Source: Erythrobacter sp. UBA2510
GTDB taxonomy: Bacteria; Pseudomonadota; Alphaproteobacteria; Sphingomonadales; Sphingomonadaceae
Direction: 5' to 3'
Assembly (NCBI GenBank): GCA_002341345.1
Contig: DDNW01000097.1
Span: 1-10,596 of the forward strand
DNA: 10,596 bases
Below the pieces are notes generated by a model. It did no database searches. It was not told where the DNA came from and saw nothing but the letters and a program-made list of their open reading frames with translations. The translations under genes were made by a program, and so were the position numbers. Below, piece by piece: positions 1-9,097 of the stretch (position 1 is the first letter of the stretch; the number at the start of each line of letters is the position of its first letter).

Positions 1-1229
1 CGGATGGCGAGGCCGGGGCCGGGGAAGGGGTGGCGGCCGATGAAGCTGGCCGGCAGGCCAAGCTCATGGCCCAGGGCGCGCACCTCGTCCTTGAACAGCT
101 CGCGCAGCGGCTCGACCAGCTTCATGTTCATCCGCTCCGGCAGGCCGCCGACATTATGATGCGACTTGATGGTGACGGAGGGACCTCCGGCGAAGGAGAC
201 ACTCTCGATCACGTCGGGATAGAGCGTGCCTTGCGCGAGGAATTCGGCGCCGCCGACCTTGCCGGCCTCCTCCTCGAACACATCGATGAAGATGCGGCCG
301 ATGATCTTGCGCTTCTTTTCGGGATCGTCGACGCCGTCCAGCTCATCCAGGAACAGATCGGAGGCGTCGCGATGGATCAGCGGGATGTTGTATTTGTCGC
401 GGAACAGGCTGACCACCTGCTCCGATTCGCCCGCCCGCATCAGGCCGGTATCGACATAAACGCAGGTCAGCTGGTCGCCGATCGCCTCGTGGATGAGGAC
501 CGCCGCGACCGAGGAATCGACCCCGCCCGACAGCCCGCAGATGACCTTGCCATCGCCCACTTGCTCGCGGATCTCGGCAATCTTGGTCTTGCGGAACTCG
601 GCCATGGTCCAGTCGCCCGCCAGCCCGCAGACATGGCGCACGAAATTGGCGATCAGCTTCGCCCCGTCGGGCGTGTGCACCACCTCCGGGTGGAACTGTG
701 TGCCATAGAACTTGCGTTCCTCGTCCGCGATAACCGCGAAGGGGGCGCCGTCGCTGGTGGCGACAATTTCGAAGCCGGGCGCGAACTTGGTGACCTTGTC
801 ACCGTGGCTCATCCACACCTGATGGCGCTCGCCCACCTGCCACAATCCGTCGAACAGGGCGCAATCCTTGGTCACGGTAAGATAGGCGCGGCCGAACTCG
901 CCGCCCTCACCCGTCTCGTGGCCGGGCCGGACCTCGCCGCCCAGCTGGTGGCTCATCACCTGCTGGCCGTAGCAAATGCCCAGAATCGGCAGGCCGGCCT
1001 TGAACAGCAGTTCGGGCGCGCGCGGGCTTCCTTCCTCCGGAACGCCAGCGGGCGAGCCGGACAGGATGATGCCCTTGGGCTGGAGGCGGTGGAATGCTTG
1101 TTCGGCCGCTGAGAAAGGCGCAATTTCGGAATAGACCCCGGCCTCGCGCACGCGGCGCGCGATCAGCTGGGTCACCTGGCTGCCGAAATCGACGATGAGG
1201 ATGGAATCGGGGAGATGGTCGCTGTTCAT
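1..1229 (-). CDS. guaA: GMP synthase [glutamine-hydrolysing], 3' end beyond the window
   Basis: Makes GMP from XMP, ATP and glutamine in the cytoplasm, the last step of guanine nucleotide synthesis. About 409 codons of a protein normally near 520 residues are present. The N-terminal class I glutamine amidotransferase domain (about residues 9-200) shows the nucleophile motif GICYGQQ with Cys86, and His180 and Glu182 in QFHPEV complete the triad. The ATP-pyrophosphatase domain follows, with its P-loop SGGVDSS at residues 234-240, and runs to [10 protein letters not shown] at the window edge. The C-terminal dimerisation domain lies outside. The start at 1229 gives [18 protein letters not shown], the usual N terminus, but no good Shine-Dalgarno sequence precedes it. 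No frameshift is seen. The gene is divergent from the urcA-like gene. Identification is secure from the motifs. Confidence 0.97.
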   Translation of the reverse strand, partial: MNSDHLPDSILIVDFGSQVTQLIARRVREAGVYSEIAPFSAAEQAFHRLQPKGIILSGSPAGVPEEGSPRAPELLFKAGLPILGICYGQQVMSHQLGGEVRPGHETGEGGEFGRAYLTVTKDCALFDGLWQVGERHQVWMSHGDKVTKFAPGFEIVATSDGAPFAVIADEERKFYGTQFHPEVVHTPDGAKLIANFVRHVCGLAGDWTMAEFRKTKIAEIREQVGDGKVICGLSGGVDSSVAAVLIHEAIGDQLTCVYVDTGLMRAGESEQVVSLFRDKYNIPLIHRDASDLFLDELDGVDDPEKKRKIIGRIFIDVFEEEAGKVGGAEFLAQGTLYPDVIESVSFAGGPSVTIKSHHNVGGLPERMNMKLVEPLRELFKDEVRALGHELGLPASFIGRHPFPGPGLAI

Positions 1230-1326
1230 GGGCCAAGCGTTTGCCCCCGCGGCGGGCAGGTGTCCAGCGCGGCAGGCCTGCTGGCCCCGCTCTGCAAACA
1301 CGTCTGGTGAAGGGGCTGGGGAAAAG

Positions 1327-1389
1327 TTCGCGAATGCCGAAAAGCATGTTGCGAAATGCGCAACACGTGTGACTCTCTTCGCATTTGCG
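1327..1389. promoter_or_regulatory. Cluster of short palindromes between guaA and the urcA-like gene
   Basis: The 249-bp gap between the divergent guaA and urcA-like genes has no credible gene but is dense in dyads. Visible are TTCGCGAA (1327-1334), TGTTGCG-N5-CGCAACA (1347-1365), ACACGTGT (1363-1370) and CGCA-TT-TGCG (1380-1389). A GANTC site (GACTC, 1371-1375), the CcrM methylation sequence of many alphaproteobacteria, sits among them. Placement between two divergent starts suggests binding sites for a regulator of one or both genes. No named regulator is recognised, and no strong -35/-10 pair was found here. The regulatory role is inference. Confidence 0.4.
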
Positions 1390-1440
1390 GAATTTTGCGC
1401 TGCACTGCACAACAATGGGCGAAAGCATAAAGGATGTCCC

Positions 1441-1466
1441 TCGAAGGGTTGTCTCAACCTTATCGA
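1441..1466 (+). promoter_or_regulatory. Hairpin in the 5' leader of the urcA-like gene
   Basis: TCGA + AGGGTTG pairs with CAACCTT + TCGA around a TCT triloop (1452-1454). This gives an 11-bp stem with one bulged A (1462) and one G-U pair (1446/1460). It ends two bases before the GAGGAA ribosome binding site (1469-1474) of the 1479 start. It could be an RNA element affecting translation or mRNA stability, or a DNA operator. The pairing is seen directly; the function is inferred. Confidence 0.4.
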
Positions 1467-1478
1467 ATGAGGAACTAC

Positions 1479-1814
1479 ATGATGATCAAGACCGCAATCC
1501 TGGCCACTGCCGCCGTTCTTGCCGCTGCCACCCCGATGGCCGCCACTGCCAAGTCCGAAGTTGTCACCAGCGGAGACATCGTCAGCACCAAGGTGGCTTT
1601 TTCCGACCTCGACCTGAGCACCGAGCAGGGCCAGAAGACCCTCGCCAAGCGCATTACAATCGCCAGCGAAGAGCTATGTGTCAAGCCGATCGGCGCCTTC
1701 GCCGCCATCGGCAAGTCTGAATATCGCGCCTGCAAGGCTGGCGTTGTCGAGCAAGCCGCCGCCAAGCTCGCCGAAATGGGGATCGAAAAGCCTGCCACAC
1801 TCGCCCTGAAATGA
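1479..1814 (+). CDS. UrcA family protein, small exported protein of unknown function
   Basis: A 111-residue protein. The start at 1479 is chosen because GAGGAA lies at 1469-1474 and because it gives a clean signal peptide: MMIK, a hydrophobic Ala-rich core, then a likely signal peptidase I site after ATA (residues 22-24). The mature part is about 87 residues. It carries the UrcA-family pattern [21 protein letters not shown] (about 39-59), then a helical stretch, and two cysteines (67 and 85) that could form a disulfide in the periplasm. UrcA proteins are common in sphingomonads and Caulobacterales, often in several copies, and no biochemical role is established. ATG at 1482 is an equally plausible start; the ATG at 1434 would spoil the signal peptide. 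It is monocistronic, divergent from guaA and convergent with the ZIP transporter gene. Confidence 0.85.
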   Translation: MMIKTAILATAAVLAAATPMAATAKSEVVTSGDIVSTKVAFSDLDLSTEQGQKTLAKRITIASEELCVKPIGAFAAIGKSEYRACKAGVVEQAAAKLAEMGIEKPATLALK

Positions 1815-1827
1815 GCCGAGATTGATG

Positions 1828-1855
1828 GGCAGGTTCCGGCTAGCCGGAGCCTGCC
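1828..1855 (+). terminator. First of two tandem hairpins after the urcA-like gene
   Basis: GGCAGGTTCCGG pairs with CCGGAGCCTGCC around a CTAG loop, beginning 14 bases after the stop codon. The stem is 12 bp with one U-G wobble (1834/1849) when read from the plus strand. There is no T run directly after it, so on its own it is more likely an mRNA 3'-end stabiliser or half of a composite terminator than a complete intrinsic terminator. Confidence 0.5.
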
Positions 1856-1864
1856 GAACGGACG

Positions 1865-1902
1865 GCCGCTTTCGCACTCGCGAAGGCGGCTGTTGCCGTT
1901 TT
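1865..1902 (+). terminator. Second tandem hairpin with short T run, probable intrinsic terminator
   Basis: GCCGCTTTCGC (1865-1875) pairs with GCGAAGGCGGC (1880-1890) around ACTC, an 11-bp stem with one U-G wobble (1870/1885) on the plus strand. A modest T-rich stretch follows and ends in TTTT at 1899-1902. It most likely ends the urcA-like transcript. It also lies just past the stop codon of the convergent ZIP gene (1914), so it may serve both strands, although the minus-strand stem would carry an A-C mismatch. Confidence 0.6.
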
Positions 1903-1913
1903 GATGCCATAAA

Positions 1914-2612
1914 TCATTTCAACTCGCCCAACCCCAACGCCAGCAGCACGCCCACAGCCGTAGCGATCCCCGCGAGGTGGCGGTCCTCGCGAAAGGCCTG
2001 CGGAAAAACCTCTGTCGCCAGACTCGCGATCACGGCCCCTGCGGCAAAGCAGCGAATGATGGCAAGCAAATGCACGCTGGCATTGGCCAGCAGCAGATTG
2101 CCTGCGATCGCCGCTGCCGACAGCACTGCTGCTGTTGCCGCCCACAGTAGCATCACCTGCCCCTTGCCCATCTCGCTCTCACGCATCTGCCGGGCGCCGC
2201 CCGCAGCCTCAGGCAGGTTGGAGAGCAGGATCGAGCCAGCCAGCGCAGCGACTTCCGGCACGCCCGCGCCGATCAGCGCAACACCCAGCGCCAGATTCTC
2301 CGGAATGCCGTCCAGCGTGATGGCCGCAAGCAGCCCGCCCCCTTTCGAGGGCCCCCACTTCTCGTCAATCAGATAGTCTATTCCAGCGAACATGGCCGCA
2401 CCCAGCGCAACCCCGATGCCTGAGACCAGCAGCGTGCTTTCGCGCATCGAGGGCTCGATCAGCTCGGTCACAACGGAGAGCAGCAAAGCCCCGCCCGCCA
2501 GCGCCACCAGAAAGCCCTCTGCGTGCCTGGTCAGCGGTCCGTACAGGCCCCATGCGGCACCAACGAGCAAGGCACCCGAAACCACCGCGACCACGATCAG
2601 CATCATTGTCAT
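1914..2612 (-). CDS. ZIP family divalent metal transporter with atypical metal-site motifs
   Basis: A hydrophobic protein of 232 residues with about seven or eight membrane segments, predicted to carry divalent metal ions (zinc or similar) across the inner membrane. The ZIP signature helices are recognisable as TLDGIPENLALG (99-110) and SNLPEAAGGA (131-140), with a later LATEVFPQAF (about 198-207). The glutamates (105, 135) are kept, but the histidine usual at the start of HNxPEG in TM4 is Asp101, and the matching TM5 position is Ser131. There is no His-rich loop. The ATG at 2612 is preferred: GAGGAG lies 12 bases upstream and the first helix starts at once. The frame stays open to an ATG at 2699, but that would add a charged, non-membrane N terminus and invade the gyrB promoter region. 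The gene is divergent from gyrB and convergent with the urcA-like gene. Metal specificity and direction cannot be read from sequence. Confidence 0.85.
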   Translation of the reverse strand: MTMMLIVVAVVSGALLVGAAWGLYGPLTRHAEGFLVALAGGALLLSVVTELIEPSMRESTLLVSGIGVALGAAMFAGIDYLIDEKWGPSKGGGLLAAITLDGIPENLALGVALIGAGVPEVAALAGSILLSNLPEAAGGARQMRESEMGKGQVMLLWAATAAVLSAAAIAGNLLLANASVHLLAIIRCFAAGAVIASLATEVFPQAFREDRHLAGIATAVGVLLALGLGELK

Positions 2613-2645
2613 GGCTGCGGAACGCTCCTCAACCGGATCGGTGCC

Positions 2646-2651
2646 ACTATA
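2646..2651 (-). promoter_or_regulatory. Possible -10 element of the ZIP gene
   Basis: Read on the minus strand this is TATAGT, a five-of-six match to TATAAT. It lies 33 bases upstream of the 2612 start, with the GAGGAG site in between. No good -35 hexamer is present at 16-18 bases. It overlaps one arm of an inverted repeat, CCACTA (2644-2649) with TAGTGG (2679-2684). Confidence 0.35.
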
Positions 2652-2694
2652 CTGCGGTTTTCGGGCCGCTCTATCGGGTAGTGGAAAAGGATAG

Positions 2695-5295
<2,601 letters not shown>

Positions 5296-5298
5296 GGG

Positions 5299-5328
5299 CT
5301 GCCATGCCTGTAGGATCTGTCATGCCTG
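5299..5328 (+). repeat. Imperfect 12-bp direct repeat after gyrB
   Basis: CTGCCATGCCTG (5299-5310) and CTGTCATGCCTG (5317-5328) match at 11 of 12 positions with an 18-base period, starting four bases after the gyrB stop codon. No function is apparent; two short copies could be chance or a small local duplication. Confidence 0.4.
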
Positions 5329-5401
5329 CGCCGGAACGGCGTGCATTTTGCACCTTACTGAAAAATTGCGATAAATTTCCGGCCAACCGCAAACTTCTGA
5401 G

Positions 5402-5436
5402 GCCGAAGGATGAGCCCCCTTCGGCGCTATTATTTT
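5402..5436 (+). terminator. Rho-independent terminator of gyrB
   Basis: GCCGAAGG (5402-5409) pairs perfectly with CCTTCGGC (5418-5425) around an eight-base loop. A T-rich tail TATTATTTT (5428-5436) follows two bases later. It lies 106 bases beyond the gyrB stop and upstream of the kinase gene, so it should separate the two transcripts. Confidence 0.75.
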
Positions 5437-5470
5437 GAAATCTTGCCGATTGCGGTTAGACTGCGCCTAA
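5435..5470 (+). promoter_or_regulatory. Candidate promoter and dyad for the histidine kinase gene
   Basis: TTGAAA (5435-5440, five of six) and TAGACT (5457-5462, four of six) are 16 bases apart and would start transcription near 5470. A perfect inverted repeat TTAG-N7-CTAA (5456-5470) covers the -10 and the likely start. It resembles a degenerate CtrA site (TTAA-N7-TTAA), and a GANTC site (GATTC, 5474-5478) follows. The -35 begins inside the T tract of the gyrB terminator. The ATG at 5484 has no clear Shine-Dalgarno sequence, so the mRNA leader would be very short. Confidence 0.4.
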
Positions 5471-5483
5471 GACGATTCCATCA

Positions 5484-7001
5484 ATGAAACTGTCAGAACC
5501 TCAAACGCCCGTGGCGGCGCCCGGTCGCCATCCGTTGATCACGGATGAGGCGGAGCGACTGCGCGTACTCGACAGCTTCATTGCCGATCCGCTGGCAAAC
5601 GACCCCGAACTGGAAGCGATTTCCACCTTCGCGGCAAAATTATGCGATGTGCCGATCGCGCAAGTCTCGCTGGTCGAAGATGTGCGCCAGCAATTCCTCG
5701 CCGGGGTCGGGCTCGACGTTAGCGAAACCCTGCGCGATGTGTCTTTCTGCGCCCATGCCATGCTCACCCCCGGCCTGATGGAAGTTCAAGATGCGCGGCG
5801 CGACCCGCGCTTTGCTAAAAATGCGCTTGTCACGGGCCAACCCGGAATCCGGTTCTACGCTGGCCAGCCGCTGATCTCCGTAGAGGGCGCACCGCTCGGC
5901 GCCCTGTGTATCATTGATACCGAGCCGCGCCCGGACGGCCTGAACGATTTCCAGCGCGAAGGGCTGGCAGTGCTCGGGCAGGCGGTGATGCGACGGCTCA
6001 CCTCACATCGCGCGGACATGCGCGCGCGGCAAGCCGTTGCAGAGCGTGAGGAGCGCTTGCGCGCCATGCTCGACGGCGTCCCGCAAATGGCATGGTCGGC
6101 CGATAGCGATGGCAATTTCGATACCTGGAATGCCCGCTGGCAAGAGGTGACCGGCAAAGCGCCGCCACGAACGGCAGAAGAGTGGCGCCCCTTCATTCAC
6201 CTCGACGACGCACCCGAAGTTTTTGACCGCTGCTACCGCTGCTTCGAAAAGGGGGAACCTTTCGACGTCGAATATCGTATCCTGCATGCCGATGGTTCGT
6301 GGCACTGGGTCCTCTCGCGCGCCGTGCCGGTGCCCGATGCGGATATTGGCGGTACGCGCTGGTTCGGCACCGTGACCGATATCGATGCCGTGCACCGGGT
6401 GATGGAAAGCCACGACATGCTCTCGCGCGAGCTGGCGCACCGGATCAAGAATATATTTGCCGTGGTCACCGGCCTGATCGCATTGCGTGTGCGCCGACGC
6501 CCGGACAACAAGGAGTTCGCCGACGAGCTGGTCGCAACCCTGCGCGCGCTCAGCCGAGCCCACGATTTCGTCCGTCCGGAAGGCGGCGAAGCGCGCGAGA
6601 GCCTGCTCGGCCTGCTGGAGAATATCTTTGCCCCCTATCGCGCGGACGAAGGCGAGGAGCGGATTGTCGTAAGCGGAGACGATGCTTGCGTTTCGGCACG
6701 CGCGGCGACGCCGCTGGCGCTGATCTTCCACGAGCTCGCAACCAACTCGGCGAAATATGGCGCGCTGTCGGTCGATGAAGGACGGATCACGCTGACGCTG
6801 GAGGGCGATGCGGATAACATCGTGCTCATCTGGCGCGAGACGGGTGGCCCGGAGGGCGCCCCCGATGCAACACCGGGCTTCGGCACGAGGCTGGTCGAAA
6901 TGAGCGTCACCAGCCAGTTACAGGGCAGCTGGGAACGCAGCTTCGCGCCTGACGGCCTTGTCGCCCGGATTACCCTGCCGCGCACCGCCATCGCCGACTA
7001 G
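5484..7001 (+). CDS. Sensor histidine kinase, GAF-PAS-HWE type, orphan
   Basis: A soluble 505-residue kinase with no membrane segment or signal peptide, so probably a cytoplasmic sensor. A GAF domain spans about 20-172 (RLRVLDSF, QPLISVEGAPLGALCIID) and a PAS domain of the PAS_3 type about 190-302 (GSWHWVLSRAVPV, RWFGTVTDID). The transmitter follows. The dimerisation helix has ELAHRIKNIFAVV with the likely phosphorylated His319. The ATP-binding part has FHELATNSAKYGALS (His416, Asn421), IWRETGG (Trp450, Glu452; the W-x-E that names the HWE family) and GFGTRL (465-470). No LOV cysteine motif is present, so a flavin photosensor is unlikely. No response regulator is adjacent. HWE and HisKA_2 kinases of sphingomonads often act on PhyR in the general stress response; a role of that kind is inference. 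Ligand unknown. Its stop codon overlaps that of midA. Confidence 0.92.
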   Translation: MKLSEPQTPVAAPGRHPLITDEAERLRVLDSFIADPLANDPELEAISTFAAKLCDVPIAQVSLVEDVRQQFLAGVGLDVSETLRDVSFCAHAMLTPGLMEVQDARRDPRFAKNALVTGQPGIRFYAGQPLISVEGAPLGALCIIDTEPRPDGLNDFQREGLAVLGQAVMRRLTSHRADMRARQAVAEREERLRAMLDGVPQMAWSADSDGNFDTWNARWQEVTGKAPPRTAEEWRPFIHLDDAPEVFDRCYRCFEKGEPFDVEYRILHADGSWHWVLSRAVPVPDADIGGTRWFGTVTDIDAVHRVMESHDMLSRELAHRIKNIFAVVTGLIALRVRRRPDNKEFADELVATLRALSRAHDFVRPEGGEARESLLGLLENIFAPYRADEGEERIVVSGDDACVSARAATPLALIFHELATNSAKYGALSVDEGRITLTLEGDADNIVLIWRETGGPEGAPDATPGFGTRLVEMSVTSQLQGSWERSFAPDGLVARITLPRTAIAD

Positions 7002-7015
7002 GCGAAGCCTTCGCC
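6998..7015. other. Shared CTAG stop codons and adjacent palindrome at a convergent junction
   Basis: The kinase ends with TAG at 6999-7001 and midA, on the other strand, with TAG reading 7000 to 6998. The two stops together form the palindrome CTAG. Immediately beyond, GGCGAA (7001-7006) and TTCGCC (7010-7015) can form a 6-bp stem with a three-base loop on either strand, inside the last codons of midA. No T tract follows, so it is not a standard intrinsic terminator. Confidence 0.75.
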
Positions 7016-8056
7016 GCTGGGCCAGCCCGGTGCCGCCAGCCCCATAACCTTGAACAATTCGCCCATCTGGTCGACATCGACCAGCCGGTCCCTTCCGCTC
7101 AGCACTTTTGCCTTCTGGTCGGGCGCGGCCTGCGCCAGCGCCTCTGCCCGCCTGTCCACGCCCAGTCGCCTGAGCCAGCGGCCCTGTTCCACGGTCCCCA
7201 GCCAGCGCGCGCCCTTGCTGGCGGCGATATGCCGCATCAGCACGAAATCGACATGCGCGGTCAGGTCAGCTTCGCCCGGCGCTTCCATCGCATCGACCTT
7301 GCTATGCTCACGCACCGCCTGCACCGAAGAACCTGCACGCGGTTCGGTATAACCATAGTCGATGATCAGCGCCGTGCCGCCCTGCAAGGCAAGCCGTTGT
7401 CCGATCTCGCCCATCACTGCGGCGCAGGCCGGGCTCATCTCGAGCACCGTGCCCTTGGGCAGATTGCGGCGTGAGGCGGGCACGCTGTCATCGCGCGGTT
7501 CGCTGCCTGCCATAAGCGCGAACCGCTCGTTCTTCACCGCGACCATAACCTCGCGCCAGCCCTCGCCGGTCCGCACCAGCTGGCGTACCGGCAGCGCGTC
7601 GAGGAATTCATTGGCAACAAGCAGGATCGGCGCATTCTCGGGGATGTCGGACAAATCGTCATGGAAAGTGGCACCGGGGACGGCCTTTTCCTGCGCCTCG
7701 CGCAGGGTCGGCGAGCCTTCGACGAAATGGACCTGCGGCACGAGATCGTAGCGCGCCATCACGCGCAACGCATCCTTCGCCAGCGTCCCGCGCCCTGGCC
7801 CCAGTTCCACAAAATGGACCGGATCGGGCTTGTCCGCGCGGATCCACACATCGACCAGCCACAGGCCGATCAACTCGCCGAAGACCTGGCTGATTTCGGG
7901 CGCGGTGATGAAATCGCCCTTGGCGCCCAGCGGATCGCGGGTGGCGTAATAGCGGGCGTTGGCCTCGCCCATATATTCCATCAGGCTCATCGGGCCCTGC
8001 GTCTCGATCAGCCGCCGGAATTTGTCGGCGAGTGGTAAGTCCTGGGCCTCGCTCAT
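6998..8056 (-). CDS. midA: Class I SAM-dependent methyltransferase, MidA/NDUFAF7 family
   Basis: A 352-residue soluble methyltransferase. The mitochondrial relative NDUFAF7 dimethylates an arginine of the complex I 49-kDa subunit and is needed for complex I assembly; an equivalent role here is inferred from the family. Family motifs are GDFITAPEISQ (47-57), the SAM-binding glycine loop ELGPGRGTL (84-92), NEFLDALPVRQ (149-159), DYGY (233-236), VQAVREH (245-251) and DLTAHVDF (264-271). Length and motif order are normal. The start at 8056 has a GAGG site (8065-8062) five bases upstream that overlaps the lgt stop codon; seven bases separate the genes, so translational coupling in one operon is likely. 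Its 3' end overlaps the convergent kinase gene by four bases. Confidence 0.92.
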   Translation of the reverse strand: MSEAQDLPLADKFRRLIETQGPMSLMEYMGEANARYYATRDPLGAKGDFITAPEISQVFGELIGLWLVDVWIRADKPDPVHFVELGPGRGTLAKDALRVMARYDLVPQVHFVEGSPTLREAQEKAVPGATFHDDLSDIPENAPILLVANEFLDALPVRQLVRTGEGWREVMVAVKNERFALMAGSEPRDDSVPASRRNLPKGTVLEMSPACAAVMGEIGQRLALQGGTALIIDYGYTEPRAGSSVQAVREHSKVDAMEAPGEADLTAHVDFVLMRHIAASKGARWLGTVEQGRWLRRLGVDRRAEALAQAAPDQKAKVLSGRDRLVDVDQMGELFKVMGLAAPGWPSGEGFA

Positions 8057-8063
8057 ACGTGCC

Positions 8064-8942
8064 TCAGGCCTTTACGGGCGCGCCGCTGGCCAGCGGTTTG
8101 CGCGACAGCGCCCAGATCACCAGCGCCAGACCGGCAAGGATCAAGGGAATGGTCAGCCATTGCCCCATCGAAAGTCCCGTGCGCGCCGCGAACTCGCTCA
8201 GTTGCGAATCGGGTTCGCGGAAGAATTCGACCACGAAGCGGCCACTGGCGATCAGCGAAGTGAACACGCCCACGAGCAGGCCGGGTCGGAAGCGTGCGCG
8301 GGTCAGCCAGAACAGCGACAGCATCACCACGATCACCAGCGCGCCCTCCAGCGCCGCCTCGTACAGCTGGCTGGGATGGCGCGGCACGAAGCTGCTCATG
8401 CACTCGCCCGCGCGGATACCCTCGTCGCAGAAAATCATGCCCCATGTGCCGTCCGTCGGTCGCCCCCAAAGCTCGCCATTGATGAAATTGGCCAGCCGCC
8501 CGAACAACATGCCAAAACCCACGTTTACAGAAAGATAATCGCACACCCGAATAAAGCTGAGGCCATGACGCCACGAGACGAAGGCGATCGCCAGCACCGT
8601 GCCGACCAGCCCGCCATGGAAGCTCATGCCGCCGCCCAGCGTGTTGAACATCTCCCATGTGCCCAGATATTCGGGCATATAGAAGAGGACGTAACCGGCC
8701 CGGCCGCCCACGATGATCCCTATGGTGCAATAGAAGAACAGGTCGTCGGCGTGGCGCTGCGCCAGCGGTGCACCCGGCGCCTTCGCCATGCGCGACAGGT
8801 GCCAGTAGCCCAGCACGATCCCCGCGAGATAGGCGAGCGAGTAATAGCGCAGGGTGAAGAAGCCCAGGTCGATGCCCTGCGACAGGCCCAGATCGCTCCA
8901 GTTGACGATCGAGCCGCTGCTTGCGGCAAGCATTTCCAGCAT
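8064..8942 (-). CDS. lgt: Phosphatidylglycerol--prolipoprotein diacylglyceryl transferase
   Basis: Transfers diacylglycerol from phosphatidylglycerol to the lipobox cysteine of prolipoproteins, the first step of lipoprotein maturation, in the inner membrane. The 292-residue product has about seven membrane segments. It shows GGGMSFHGGLVG (His109), the Lgt signature GRLANFINGELWGRP (148-162, with Arg149, Asn152, Asn155 and Glu157), RHPSQLYEA (188-196) and RFVVEFFREPD (235-245), all expected in active enzymes. The start at 8942 (MLEMLAASSG) has AGGAG 11 bases upstream. The frame stays open to 9098, but the extra 52 residues are non-hydrophobic and unlike the family, so they were left out. It is the first gene of an lgt-midA unit and is divergent from glnD. 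Confidence 0.96.
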   Translation of the reverse strand: MLEMLAASSGSIVNWSDLGLSQGIDLGFFTLRYYSLAYLAGIVLGYWHLSRMAKAPGAPLAQRHADDLFFYCTIGIIVGGRAGYVLFYMPEYLGTWEMFNTLGGGMSFHGGLVGTVLAIAFVSWRHGLSFIRVCDYLSVNVGFGMLFGRLANFINGELWGRPTDGTWGMIFCDEGIRAGECMSSFVPRHPSQLYEAALEGALVIVVMLSLFWLTRARFRPGLLVGVFTSLIASGRFVVEFFREPDSQLSEFAARTGLSMGQWLTIPLILAGLALVIWALSRKPLASGAPVKA

Positions 8943-9097
8943 GACGAGGCGCACTCCTGCTTGCGGCCTCGCTGCACGGGCCTGCGACACTGAGAGGACT
9001 TTGGCACAGGGCACAGCAAGGCGAAACCCCCGTTCCTGCGCACCGGAACCATGCGAGAGCTTTTGCACAATGGCTCGACCCACTCTATCTGGACGCA

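Noticed and set aside
1230..1320. A purine riboswitch or other structured leader upstream of guaA.
   Set aside because: The leader has GC-rich dyads, including GCAGGCCTGC at 1272-1281, but no purine riboswitch core or three-way junction can be recognised.
5333..5360. GGAAC-type start of an EcfG (general stress sigma factor) promoter upstream of the kinase.
   Set aside because: GGAAC is present at 5333-5337, but no GTT element lies at the expected 16-18 base spacing. A second GGAAC before glnD (9045-9049) fails in the same way.
9063..9091. A glnD promoter, TTGCAC-N17-TATCTG.
   Set aside because: Only three of six positions match in each hexamer, which is expected by chance in a region of this size.
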